From Labia minor (Eukaryota > Arthropoda > Insecta > Dermaptera > Spongiphoridae), in assembly GCA_963082975.1 (NCBI GenBank), contig OY720348.1:61653719-61717718 (forward strand): DNA of 64,000 nt, read 5' to 3'. Shown here piece after piece: positions 23,748 through 35,965 of this stretch. The first letter of the stretch is position 1. Each line of letters opens with the position of its first letter. A program made the position numbers and the translations under genes. Under the pieces are notes generated by a model that had not been told where the DNA came from, did not search any database, and was given only the letters and a program-made list of their open reading frames with translations.

Positions 23748-26700
23748 TTACTTTTTGCAACAAAATATTTTATCAATTATATTTAGTAAAATAGAAGGAG
23801 TAGTGGATTCTGTCATATAAGCTCCACTCGATGCTTCGTCAGTGCATTCCGAAACAAATTCTTGGAGTTCATTTTTAGGAAATCCATTTTTATAATAAAG
23901 CTGTTAATAAAAGTGAAATTATTAAATAAGATTATATTATATCACACTTAAAATAGTTGTTATAATATCAAAGTGATTTCTCAATATATGTAAATATTAA
24001 ATTAATATAGTAAACATTAAGAATTATGAGCAATAAATTATAACTCTACCAATTTAAAGTTGGATATATTTTAAAAAATAGCTATCATTTTTTGAGAAAT
24101 TATTTGATAACAATATAGAAAATGGAATTCATTGATTGTAATAAATGTATTTATTTATTAGATTTAGTCGTGAGAGTTGGTTGAAATGTTTAATTTGATT
24201 TATAAAACAAAACTTATTAGTGTAATAACCGAAATAATTCAATTTAAAATTTAAAAGAATGTTTATTAAATAAGAAAAAAAAAATTATATCTGTTTAAAT
24301 ACATGATGATAATATATTCTAGATAACGAATAATAGAAAGTAGGGATAGTTTAGCTTTCAGTATCACAACAATTTAATTTTGTACAATCAATGCTTGAAA
24401 TTTATGAGTCAATAAATTGTTTTTAAGAGAAAAAAAAACTAATAATTTTATTATTATTTTAAAAAACTTGGTTCCTGTAAAAAGAAGAGATGTAAAAAAA
24501 AACGTTTAATTTTAAAAATTAAAAATAAACAAATAAAAATAAGAATTAGGCTTTAAAGATATAGGAGTAAATTTCCTTTTGAAGTTAAATCAGATTTCAA
24601 CGGAATTAAAAAAAAATATTTATTAGAAAATAAAGATAAAAGATACGAGAGAGGAAAGTTTAGTGAGCAGGACTTGATAAACTTATAATATTAAGAAAGG
24701 TATGAGAGAAGTGAGGATTTGGATGAATGTGGATAATGATAAGGACGGTAAGGGAAATGATGTTGCCTTTACCAATAACTTTCAAGCTCAATAACGTCAT
24801 AGAAATAAAATAGATAGGGAGAAGGCTCAGGGTGTAGGATGATAATTGTGTTCCAGTGCATTTCTTAAAATCTTGATACCATTTGAATCAAAATATTGAG
24901 CCTGTTTTTTTTTAATTCCGTTAATTGATTTATCTTCTAATAGAATTTAAATAAAACTTGTATTTTTATAATATTTATAATTATCTACTTTTTATAAATA
25001 TGTATAAATATAAATAATTATATTAAGGCACCTTAATTGTTTCATATGCATCCATTATCACAGAGATGAATAAACTTAATACAACATAAATATAAAGGCT
25101 GATAAAACAATATAAATATATTCTGCTATACCACCAAAGAAGTGGTGATTTCATAGACATAATAGAAAAAGTTGCAAACATATCATCACCATTAATTAAT
25201 GCAAATAAACATTCTGAGGTAGTTGCCAAAGACCGAAACTGTAACATAAAGAAATGAGAAATTTAAAAAAAGTGTGACTTAATATTAATATTCATATTTT
25301 ATATATTTTTTTGTTTGTAGAAAAATAGATCATCAATAATATATGTATAGCTACATACCTTCATATGGTAAGGTCCAAGAACTAACCAGCCGCAAAATGT
25401 AAATCCAGCATATATTAAAATCGCGCATAAAAGAAATCTAGCTACTTTCGGAGCTGCCTTTTTAAGAGTAAGAATAACAACCTAAAAAAATGTATGTAAC
25501 AGGTGGCTTAATAAATTATAAGATAATAAATTTAAAAAATTATGATACATACATTATAGGTTTTAAAAAATCCTAAATATCTTAATACTCCAAACCAAAC
25601 TAGAAGATTTCCAGTTCCTAAGAAAACACTACATATATTCCATTGATCACCTGCATATTGCTAAAAAATATTTCAAATCATTAATCAAATATTATTGTTT
25701 TGGATGCAAAACCTTAGATAAAAATTAATATTGGAATTTTGATAATTAATTGACTTTTCATGCTAAAATTTATTAAATGTAATTATAAAATTGTTGAAAA
25801 ATATAATGATAAAATACTTTTAATTGTTAATAATAAATCAATGAAATACCTTTTTTTCAATTTTTTCTTTTATAGCTGATCCAATAATAATTAAGATATC
25901 GTTTATAATAATCATTATATACCATAAATTAAGAAATTCTAATCTTGCCTCTACGCTTAGTTTTTTGTTATAATTAGTTTCAAAAAAATGAATTGTGTCC
26001 TAACAACAAAAACCAAAATAATTAAAAAAAATAATTAAAAATCATAAATCAATCTCATTCTATTATTTTACCCATTTAAGTTGTTGGGCTCTATAAATAG
26101 CACGGCTACATAGCATAAATGAAATAGCACAGATGATTATAACAAAGCAATTAAGGATACTCCTTAAGATTGAATCTAAATTATCATTTGCTAAAAATAT
26201 AAAAAATATATATCATAATTCAACAAAATTATTTTTATTACAATAAATTATAAATCATACTTATAAATTCAATATCCCCTTTACAAGCCAATCGAATTGG
26301 ATCTGCATCCAGTGAAAGAAGAATTTGACCATCATGATCCTCATTGTCAAATAAAATCTAAAATGATATTAATTTATACAATATTATACTAAAAATGTAA
26401 TAAAAAAATAGAAGTGAATGAGTAGTAAGAATACATTGTATGTAGTATAAACCAAGTTAAAATAACTAGTCTCAAATTCATTAAAGTTAAATTTTTATAA
26501 TTCATTTCTTTCATAAATATATAGACTAACAGATAATTTAGACACAAAACATATATTATAATAAAATAACACGATAGTATAATTAAATTTCTGAATTAAG
26601 AAAAACAAGAAAATTGAATTAAGAACTAAGAATTTTACCCAATATTATTTCATTAGATAAAATTAATAGCAATTATCTCCAAAATATATATATATATATA

Positions 26701-29548
26701 TTAAAGCTATAATTTTGAAAAGGTAAATCAATATAAATATAACATTTTAAGAATAAAAATAAAACAAGCTCCATACAAATAATTAATAATAGACAAACCA
26801 AATTAATTAATTCTTAATTCTAGTTAAAAAATGATTTTTTTAAAACAATGCCTCCATTATCTTTCTATCTCTGTGCTGCTATTGAACTTTGAAAAATATA
26901 AAATTATACAAATTTCCTTAGTACCATCAATAATTTAAATTTTCTCCAATTCAGTAAATTTTGCACAGTGCCAGTGTAATAGATGAAATAAATAAATACC
27001 TTAATATTAAATTGATAACAATCTGGAGGAGAAAATGGTCCAGCAGCTTTCAAATTCACTGTCTTAACATCTAATTCAAGTTCAGCTTTAACTAAAGATG
27101 TAAAATTTATTTCAATATCGTGTTTTTTAAAATAACTTTTACTTGAAAAATCAGTAGCATTCCCTTCTAGAGTAATATTAAAGCATCCTATAAATAAAAA
27201 ATAGTTAAATAAAATTAAATACATTTTTAGATATAATATTATGATATTTTGGTGTATTAATGAAATGGCAAATTTTCTATTTTATAGACTTTTTCTATTT
27301 TTTTTTTATTTAATAGAATTGTTATTTTCAATTAAAAATAAAAATAAATAAATGAATAAAAATAACAATAGCTATGTAATTACTTACTTTGTTCAATTTT
27401 ATTATCAAAAACATAACTCTCATTAAAACCAAATATAATTCCTTTTTTATAATGATACAGGCACATTGGAGTGGGAGACATAGAATTATCTTCTTTAGTA
27501 TAAAAATAAGGTCCAACGGCATTTACTATATTGGAATACTGAAATAAATTCAATTTTTTTTTGTTTTTTTTTTAAATTCAACTCATAAATAATAAGTATT
27601 TACCCCTATAATAGCAAAGTCGATCGTTTCATAAAAGTCATCAATTTCGTATATTGCTAATGGTCCAACAGCAGGTGGATAAGAATTAACTTCTCTTGTT
27701 GTGTCCCAACCTTTTAAAAATAAATGAGAAAAGGCAATACGGTTGTCCCAAGCATAATTTACATAATTATAACGAGTATGAGCGAAGAGACATAGCTGCA
27801 ATGAACAAAATATAAATCAAATTAAGTTTCAAATTAAAAAAATAATTTTTTTTTTAGAATTATATTTTATGTGAAATTAAGCATTAAAAATTGAACATAT
27901 TGTTACTGAACTTAAAAAGTATTATTTTATAAAAATCCAATTGTTTGCTGTGATATTTTTATACTAAATCAATGTAAATAGAGAATTAGAGAATATATAA
28001 TATAATAATATTAGTTATTAGAAAATTAATACATTCAATAAATGATATAATAATAATAATAATATAGAAATTAAAACTAACAAAGTAGGATTTTAAAATT
28101 GAGATTCTCCATTTATTAAATAAAAAAGCTCTAATAATTTATTTTTAAAAATACATGTTCAATAATAATCCATAATGTATAAAATAGTGTATTTGCAGGA
28201 TTATTGGCATTATAGGTCTGATTCAAACAATCTAAGATGATATATTGCTTATTATTATATTTTGTTTTTATCACTATAATAGAATATCAAAATTTTTTCA
28301 AAACTAAATTAATAAAGATAATATTATTTTCGTCTCATTTTTAAGCCTTAGTGAAAAATTACTCTAAATGACTAAATGTCAGCCTAGCGATTTTAATCTT
28401 AAACAAAAAATTGTATATATTTTTATAATCGAAATTATGTTTTTATATAATAATATTATCTTTCTACTATCAATCAAAGACAAAACTATCGCTGAAAAAT
28501 ATATTATGTATTTATTTTAGAATTTAAATATCTAAAAAATAAAATTTTTGTTGATAAACTCAAAATAAATATTCAAAGTTGTTAATTACTAGTTTAAATA
28601 ATTATAAAAAGGGAATGTATAATTTCATATTCACATTTATTTGAAATCTTAAATTTCTATAAATCATTATTAATAGAATGTATATGTGCATAATCTTTCA
28701 AGTGGCCCATAAACTATATTTATTCCACCATTAAAAATGCTTAAGAAAATCTTATAAAAAATTAAAAAAAAAAACTTAGTGAAAAGAAATCAGTATAAAT
28801 TAAATTTATACATTTTTCGATAGTGAATAAAGTCTTACCTGAATTGTTACCAAAATAATTTTCACAACTTGTACAACAAATTTATATGGAAATCGACGTT
28901 TAGCTTGCCATTTTTCAATTGGATTCATAAAAAAAAATCTTAATTTTTTTCGAAGTTTATCTTCGACTATACTAGATGCATTCCGTGATGAAATCGATTG
29001 ATGTTCTCTTGAACAATTTATTAAAACATCTAAATCTAAAAATAAAAACAAATAATAATCATATTAAAAAAAATGAAATATAAAAATAAATTTATATAAT
29101 AATTTTATATTATTATAGTTTTTATTTTTATTTTTAAAAATTTCTAAAAGTGATTTCAAAATTTAGTGATTTTAATATATAATTAATTTTTATTCAAATA
29201 ATAAGTATAAACCTTAAATTATAAATAAACAATTTAAAAAATAAAAAGATTGTTTTTAATTTTAAGAAGAAATTAAATTTTACTATTAAATAAAAAGATA
29301 ATATGTTTATATTAAACATAAAATAATTTAAAAAATAAATGATTCAATATTTTATTTAAGAAATATTAAATTGATAATAAAGAAAAATAAAAAATATATC
29401 TATTATAAAAGAAAAATATATATATATATATATTACCATCTATATAATCATCCCTGCGATCACAATTTTCGAGAGATATTTTTGAACTTGTTGCTTGCAA
29501 ATTAGAATTATCTTCACTTATCCATTCATTTAATAATTCTCTTTCCAT
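23748..29548 (-). CDS. trpml: Mucolipin (TRPML) lysosomal cation channel, 12 exons, 598 aa
   Basis: Mucolipins are PI(3,5)P2-gated Ca2+/Fe2+ channels of late endosomes and lysosomes. Exons in coding order (all minus): 29437-29548, 28839-29035, 27604-27795, 27388-27538, 27000-27187, 26261-26357, 26072-26190, 25850-25999, 25553-25660, 25359-25481, 25032-25238, 23748-23900. Every junction has GT...AG and phases agree: 1,797 nt, 598 codons plus TAA, close to the family's ~550-650. Seen in the protein: N-terminal ERELL acidic dileucine; polybasic [13 protein letters not shown] (~residues 66-78) before TM1 (~88-108); luminal domain with FSHLFLKGW and PPDCYQFN, four-Cys pattern and N-glycosylation sites (NES, NIT, NAT, NFT); TM2 near [11 protein letters not shown]3-TM4 with [16 protein letters not shown]5 with [11 protein letters not shown]; pore loop [13 protein letters not shown]6 with [26 protein letters not shown]-terminal FCCKK likely palmitoylated. 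ATG is chosen because it is the first in the exon. Confidence 0.95.
23901..25031 (-). other. Long last intron of trpml (1,131 bp)
   Basis: The other trpml introns are about 60-1,040 bp. This one separates the TM6 exon from the C-terminal cytoplasmic exon. It contains a more complex, purine-rich patch at about 24650-24860 without an open frame. No alternative terminal exon was recognised. Confidence 0.7.
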
Positions 29549-30768
29549 TATAATTAATTTTATTTTAATTTCTAACAGAAGAATTTACTTGAATTTTGGT
29601 GAGAGATTGTAAAATCTTGAAATCATTAAGAAAATTGCTTAACGAAATGAAAAATATGTTGAAAATTTGCTGGTCGTTTTATTTATATATTGGACAAAGA
29701 ATAAACATGGTATATTTAAAGAATATATATATATACATGTATACTGATAAAAGTGAAGTAAATAATGAATAAACAATGGCCAAAAGTATCTAATAATAAA
29801 ATAAAATTCCTTTGTCAAAGCAATTCATTTAAAAAGAAAAAAGGAAGGAAAGAATATATTTTCACATTTCAAAGAAAAAACTCATTTCTGACAGCTGATA
29901 ATTTAAAAGTATATGAACTTTGCCTTGCAAAAGATTGAACAAAACATTCGTGTATAAATATGAAATTTAAACAATTAAAATTATTATAAAATTTAAAATA
30001 TAATATAATAGCATCTTATTTTTAATATTCACAATAGTTCTTGTAATATTAATATTTAGAAAATTGATAATATATAAATATATATACAAGCGCTAAATTC
30101 AAATATATGTAATTGTTTATTCATTTTTGTTTTTTTCTTCTTCTATTCTATATTTATTTTTATAATAAATTATTAAATTTCAAATTTTAAATATATGTAA
30201 TATATAGGAAATTTTAGATATAAATTTAAGCTTTTTGTATTGTATGATTTTGGATTTTATGAAAACATTAATTATTGATGCAATGGGCGCAGTTCAAAAT
30301 TGATACAAAGGTAAAAAAAGATTTTTTTTGTCGTAACACATGGGTATATAAAAACAATCGTTACAAATTTTGGACTCGCCCAATATGATAGTTCAATTTG
30401 TGTCTTAGTGAGATAAATATATTAAAACTCTCTGAATTTAACTATAACGATAAACAACATAAAGTCTATATTTTTTTATTTTCCAATATTATTTAAATTA
30501 TAATATTATTGTATTTAATAAGATAATTTAAATAAGTTTTAATAAATAATAAAGATTGGAATTTGGATTATTTATCTATGTAAATGTAAAGAGTTGTAAA
30601 ATTATTTATAAATTTGCTTAAAATAAATATATTAAAACACTAGTAATTTATAATTAAATAAGATATTACAATCGAGTCATATATTTCAGTTAATTTGGCA
30701 AATCAATTAACTTCTTTTATAATTACAATAACTTTCACATTATACTTCCTTCATATTTGATAGATAAA
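29549..30768. other. Upstream region of trpml, intergenic
   Basis: About 1.2 kb of AT-rich sequence 5' of the trpml start codon, presumably holding its 5' UTR and promoter. I see no clear TATA/initiator arrangement in this composition. Near 30280 and 30385 the words TGGGCGCAGTTCAA and GACTCGCCCAATATGATAG are partly inverted, which may mark a small repeat. Confidence 0.35.
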
Positions 30769-31012
30769 TAGGGTGACCAAACGTCCCGGTTTTACGGGAT
30801 TGTCCCGATAATAGGTGCTCTGTTCCGGCGTCCCGAAAAATGTATTCGGAACAGACTATTGTCCCAGTTTTTAAATAATTAGGTCCGTCGAACGTTCCCA
30901 CAATCAATTTGGCTCTTATTTTCGATTTTTCATTCAATATGGCTCTAAAAAAAAGGTAATTTTTTTTTACAAATGTCCCGGTTTGGTGTTTTCGAAATAT
31001 GATCACCCTTAC
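30769..31012. mobile_element. ~244-bp hAT-like MITE
   Basis: The left end TAGGGTGACCAAACGTCCCG and the right end ...ATATGATCACCCTTA are inverted repeats over about 10 bp. CCCGGTTTTACGGGATTGTC near the left and GTCCCGGTTTGGTG near the right add sub-terminal inverted motifs. AGGGTGACCA.A.GTCCCGGTTT resembles ends of widespread hAT-type non-autonomous elements. The 88-codon minus-strand open stretch across it is a consequence of its GC-rich interior, not a gene. Confidence 0.5.
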
Positions 31013-31320
31013 CCTATATAAAGGATGAGGTAAAAAATTATTTTCAATTTATAATTTAACAGGAACTTTAACAACAATATCAATGTAATAATTATGGATA
31101 CAATGGGAAATTAAGTATTGAATTTATAACTAACATTAAATATTCAACATAGCCCAGAAGCAAACTCTAACATAAAAAACAATAATACAAGATACTGAAA
31201 AAATGGAAAATGGAAATCTGAAAAGAATTAACCATGGTATTCTCTTAAGACTTTGAACAGAACACACAAAGATATTATTGATTTCTTCATTTTAATTAAA
31301 TTCTTTAAGTTAAAAAAAAA

Positions 31321-31820
31321 GGAGTGTTTCCACTCGACTATCTCGTAAATGTGAAATGGATTAATTAACATATATTATATTTAAATTAAATTTAATTAAT
31401 TAAATTATAAATTAAAATTAATAAATAATATTTATTAAATAGGTGCATGTTTGGCTCTTTGTTGATAGCACCACGTCACATGCAGGCGCATGATTTGCAG
31501 TGTTAAAAAATTAATTCGGGTACTTTCAGCGATTCAATCAAGCTGAAATTCTATGTATAGCAGTTTTATACAATTCTTAATCATTTGAAAAACTATCAAA
31601 CATATGTGTTTATTTTTACGGTCACTTTAGAGGAAAAAAAATCAAAACGTTGTAGGTAATGACCCTCTTCCGATTGAGTTACATTTCTCAAAAGTTGAGA
31701 GAAAATTACGAATTTTGAATAATTTCCGTATTTCAAATTTAATTATTCTAGCACAAACCATTTTTGCGTAATATTGTCTACATGCATACACACATACACA
31801 CAGACATTTTTCTCAAGCTT
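31321..31820 (-). mobile_element. ACTATCTCGC-family element cut off by the array boundary
   Basis: Starts GGAGTGTTTCCACTCGACTA and matches the 8502 copy collinearly down to CAGACATTTTTCTCAAGCTT at 31820. There it stops ~90 bp short of the second terminus. Eight bases later the 3.56 kb array begins. The truncation suggests that this element was broken when the array was placed or resected here. Confidence 0.6.
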
Positions 31821-31828
31821 GTTAATTT

Positions 31829-34474
31829 AATATATTATAATGTTTCTTTTTAAATTAATTAGTTGCTGAGATGTTAGAAAATTATTAATTGCTTACCACA
31901 TACCAGATAATACAATTTTTTAGAAAGATTCATATTAAGATGATGCAACTATATTTTCCATTTTATTCACTGTAGATCTAAAAACAAAATAAAATTCAAT
32001 AATTTAATAATATTTGGTAACTATATGATAAATGATAAAGAATTTTATGGATTTTATGAAGCTCCCACCATTGAAAGTTGCTGGTTTACAGAATCCATTT
32101 AGACAAACATCCATCTAAAAATTAAATAATTATTAATTATTAAAATAAATTATAATTTCTTGCATGAAATAAAAATAGATTTTCAACTCACCGTAGAGAA
32201 GACTCGCCGACATTGTGAAGAGATGCGATGAATCTCTGGCCCCACAGACCAACAACCCGTTTTTTCATTGATGCTCTTCAAAATATAAAAAGAAAAAGAA
32301 ATTTTCATAAATTATTAGATAGTTGACTAAATATATATTATATATACGTATTAATATGAGACTCAAGAATGTATGTAATCTTTGCAATGAAAATACTAAC
32401 CGTGGAGACTGCTTGGTTACGCAATGATGTCTTCCCTATTCAATTGATTCTATTCCAGACCCCAATTCTATGGCTCAGATGGCCATCTAACAATTTTTTC
32501 TATCTTCTATCTTCACGAGACGCTCTCCTTGCTAGAAAAGATCGCGATCGCGGAAACGATGAAAAAAAAAAAAAAAAAACATTCAAAAGCACTACCGAAA
32601 CGCGCTTAGACTCAGTATGGTCTAACATGTATTCTATTTTTCGAGGGAATGCGACGTTTAGAAGAAGAAGAAGAAAAAAAAAAGGAAAAAGAAAATAGAT
32701 TAAATTGGGGAGGTGTTTGTGAGTTTCTGTGGATCAGCTGAGAGTGGTTTTGATTTTTTGGATTATGTCTGAACACCACATTTGAGGCAACCTGTAAGAG
32801 AATACATCCTACCTAACCGGGGATTCGTGGGCCCTGCCATAATGGGCGGGTCACCCATGAAAGAAAGTTAACCCTGGCGATAAGGCAGTCAATACATCCT
32901 TCGGGATATTCCCATTAAGGAACATTGTTGTACTACCTTCTCAAATGTCTGATCGAGAACATAGAGCCACCTCATAACCAGTCTAAGAGATACACATAAC
33001 TGTACACAAACCAGGGTATTGTCATCAATAGACGACTTGGGAAACAATACACATGCAATCATACCATATTTATGACACATATCCCACTCCACCCACTAAA
33101 TGTCAAATACTCTAAAAGGTGTTTTATTTAATAAAAATGGTAATAAAACACCTTTTCCTAATCTAGTAGGCTACTAAAATATTTATTACATTTTATATTA
33201 TCTAAAATTGAAATAAAAATTACTTTATTTAATTGAATAAAAAAATTAAAAAAATAATTTTTATTTCTTTTTAAATATTGAAATTTTATAACAAAAATTA
33301 TATCAATTTTGCCCTTATTAATTAAAATATAAAAAAAACTAACTATTTGTGCCATAATAAATAAAGGTGTTGTATCCTCACATTTGGTGCGCTGTGATTC
33401 AGGTAGATTGTAGAAACACATTTTTTCAAATTGAAGTGGAACCACATTATCGCCATGAACAATGATGTTGCATGTAAAAAAATTACAAAACCATACGTTA
33501 GATTGATAAATTTAAATATATATCACTAATATTATTTTATAATAATATACTAGATAAATATAGATACTGACCTCGAAGTTTTAAATGGGTAGCCAACTCG
33601 CAGCCAGCCGATGGACGTACTCGATGTAGTACTATCTCATCCGCTTCTTTTCAGCCCTCTGAAAACAATTGCTCTCGTGAATGGGATACTTGTACTATTT
33701 AACTAAATAATAAATATTTAAATATAACAAGTATTATTATAAATTTACACTACAATCACAATCTGGATTGTCCAGAATGATTAGAAATTGTAAAAGAAAT
33801 ATAATATATATAAAGAATTCATAGTATAAAATAATAAAAACAACTTACAATAATTGATCGATGGTCATGGGTTGACAAACTCTTCCACATTATAGTCTTG
33901 TCCTAGAACCAATAACAAATATGAAATAAACTATACAAAGTATAATTCACATTGGAATTAAACTCACCTTTTTGATGGAACCAATGAAGCAAAAGATTTT
34001 TCATAAACAAGAAAGACGTTACATGAAACAATTTAAAGAAAAAAACAAATTAGGTATATATTAAGAATTGCCTAATACATATTACAATTATTTCATAATA
34101 AATATAAAGAAAAATCTAACGTGGGGGTTTGTACCCCTATTCCATCCAATTGGTGATCTTGAAATCATGCATTCTTAACTTTGTTCTTTTATAGATCTGT
34201 CCAAAGAAATGAATATTTATTTCGTGAATGTCATTCTTCATGTAGAACTAAAATTATACACTAATTGTATTGAATTCCAAATCAATGACACATATACATT
34301 AACACTTAAAATATATTCAAATTAATAAAAAAAATATAGAAATATAGAAATTAGATACTGAGTTTTTAGTTTGCACACCAAGGAGTTAATCAATGGATGA
34401 TCTTACAAAAATTAATCCATTCTCAACTATTCCTGTTCCTCCCTCTCTATACATAGGACGAATAGATTGAAAGA
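31829..34474. repeat. 3.56 kb tandem array, unit 0 (left-truncated)
   Basis: Matches units 1-5 from the point AATATATTATAATG onward, so about 0.9 kb of the unit is absent on the left. It ends with the AAGA target site of LTR element B (34471-34474). It differs from all other units by lacking an 11-bp partial repeat (ATGCACAATAC) present after GGGAAACAATAC near 33045. Divergence of the edge unit is what is expected of a tandem array homogenised by unequal exchange. Exon-like minus-strand blocks correspond to those described for unit 3. Confidence 0.9.
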
Positions 34475-35015
34475 TATAATGTCAAGCTCCCACATGTGTC
34501 CATTACAATTAAGAATAAGTAAGTTATGCTAGTCACGTTCACGCTTTCACATGTGAACGTTACAATTGAAAGATGGGTTTATGATTCGACATAGTTTACA
34601 ATGTGTCAATCAACCTCTTAAAATTAAGCATTTAGCAGGTAAAACACAAGGCAAGGCTCATTCAGTTGAAAATTGCAAGGGTGCACCTGTTAAATGAAAT
34701 ATTCTTTGTAGGAGAGGGCAGTGTGGTTTATTGTTTGAACACTCTTCATTTCATCCCTCACCCCTACCTTTCTCCTTCCCTTATTTCGGTGATATAAAAG
34801 AAAAAAAGCATGACTAGCAACTAGAGATGTAATGACCAGATGTAAAAAGTGACGAGAGATATTTTAGACTAGACGGGAGTGTGTCCCTATGTATGATTGA
34901 ATTTGTATCTTCAAACTCATAATAAATTTCTTACTCTTTCTTAAATAAAATTGCCTTTTATTTCTTTACCATTTAATTACCCATTAAACCCGTGGGTAAG
35001 GTAAAATATATAATT
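34475..35015 (+). repeat. 5' LTR of element B, copy 1
   Basis: 541 bp, TATAATGTCAAGC... to ...AATATATAATT. It contains TATAAAAG (34793-34800), likely the promoter TATA box, and AATAAA (34921-34926), likely the poly(A) signal, placing the R region between roughly 34820 and 34940. CCCATTAAACCCGTGGGTAAGG near the end can form a short hairpin. It appears identical to 43461-44001, 47569-48109 and 50760-51300. Confidence 0.9.
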
Positions 35016-35028
35016 GGCGCACAGTCGG
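35015..35028 (+). other. Primer-binding site of element B, copy 1
   Basis: TGGCGCACAGTCGG directly after the LTR. TGGCGCAGTCGG is complementary to the 3' end of tRNA-Ser, the primer used by 17.6/297/ZAM-type errantiviruses. Here two extra bases (CA) follow TGGCGCA, so pairing would need a bulge or a variant tRNA. Confidence 0.65.
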
Positions 35029-35248
35029 TAGGATTTCGCGAACGTTTATACAATACAAACGGCAACTTTTTAAAGTTTTTATCGCGAACGGTGATCAAGT
35101 TTCCTGCTTCCTCCTGAGCAATCGACGGAGTCTGAACATCGTCTTCAGCAACCAAGAAGCAGCAGCCACTACAAACCTACGAGCTACCACGACTACACGA
35201 CACCGAGGAAAGCGACGTCCATTGCCTTAACGAGGAACGGTACGAGCA

Positions 35249-35952
35249 TGTCATGTTCCCACGGCTACTTGTGCTCACATAACTAGAATAAGTTATTATA
35301 GGGATTGACAGGGTCCACTATCTGTCAATCAACTTCGTAATTTAGTGTATTCTGACCCGACCTAACATCTGGTCAAAGGATGGTCCATCCTAACCCTTTC
35401 TTTAGATTTAAGTTATTATAGGGATTGACAGGGTCCACTATCTGTCAATCAACTTCGTAATTTAGTGTATTCTGACCCGACCTAACATCTGGTCAAAGAA
35501 TGGTCCATCCTAACCCTTTCTTTAGATTTAAGTTATTATAGGGATGAACAAAGCCCAAGAAATGTCAACCCACCTAATTAATTTAATATCTGCTAGCAAT
35601 TAACGTCATGACCAAGAGACGGCTAAGTGTCGTCCAGATGAATGTCTTAAATCACCCACCTAGACACTTTCTTCCCACAGCCCCTTCTACGAACCTCCAT
35701 GTGTCCCCTCAGCTCCCCCGCCCCCTAGTCAAGTAATATATATATATGGAGAGCAGAAATTGCAGACGATTCAATTGCTAGTCTTTAGTTCTTAGTTTTA
35801 GTTTTAAGAAACTCAACACACACCTTTTCGGCCTTGTATGATTTTGTAACAAGTTCACAAATAAAACTTCTATTTCCTTCTTTATAAAAATTCGCCTTTT
35901 ATTGTTACCTTTTAACTACCTACTATCCTAGTAGGAAGGTAAGTACATAACT
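35249..35952 (+). repeat. 5' LTR of element A
   Basis: 704 bp, from TGTCATGTTCCCACGG to TACATAACT. A 120-bp segment starting AAGTTATTATAGGG is tandemly duplicated in U3 (35290-35409; 35410-35529), and a degenerate third start follows at 35530. The first two units differ by a single base (AAAGGATGG versus AAAGAATGG). A TATATATA run precedes GGAGAGCAGAAATTGC near 35740-35765 (probable transcription start region). AATAAA at 35860-35865 is the likely poly(A) signal. Confidence 0.9.
35290..35529 (+). repeat. 120-bp tandem duplication inside LTR A (U3)
   Basis: Two copies with one mismatch, repeated identically in the 3' LTR at 40376-40615. Each copy contains the inverted words TTGACAGGG and TCTGTCAA, and paired GGATGGTCCATCC, which is itself palindromic. 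Repeated U3 blocks often act as enhancers or binding sites; that role is inferred here. Confidence 0.85.
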
Positions 35953-35965
35953 GGCACAGTCGGTA
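35952..35965 (+). other. Primer-binding site of element A
   Basis: TGGCACAGTCGGTA immediately after the LTR, complementary to a tRNA 3' end TACCGACTGTGCCA. This is the tRNA-Ser type typical of errantiviruses and differs from the B site only by a GC step. Confidence 0.7.

Noticed and set aside
27328..27522. Minus-strand 64-codon open stretch overlapping trpml exon 4
   Set aside because: It is the wrong frame; the true exon (27388-27538) reads in another frame that joins both neighbouring exons and matches mucolipins.
32369..32698. Open stretch of 109 codons on the plus strand, repeated in every array unit (45448, 52747, 56304, 59861, 63416)
   Set aside because: It ends in poly-Lys/Arg from A and GAA runs whose length varies between units and shifts the frame, and it has no recognisable domain. 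The matching minus-strand open stretches with poly-Phe are the same artefact.
32889..33092. Minus-strand open stretch of 67 codons in unit 0
   Set aside because: It is present only because unit 0 lacks an 11-bp repeat; in the other units the frame is broken. No domain recognised.
34973..35155. Minus-strand 60-codon open stretch at the LTR/leader junction of element B (also 48067-48249)
   Set aside because: It covers the primer site and leader in antisense and has no family resemblance.
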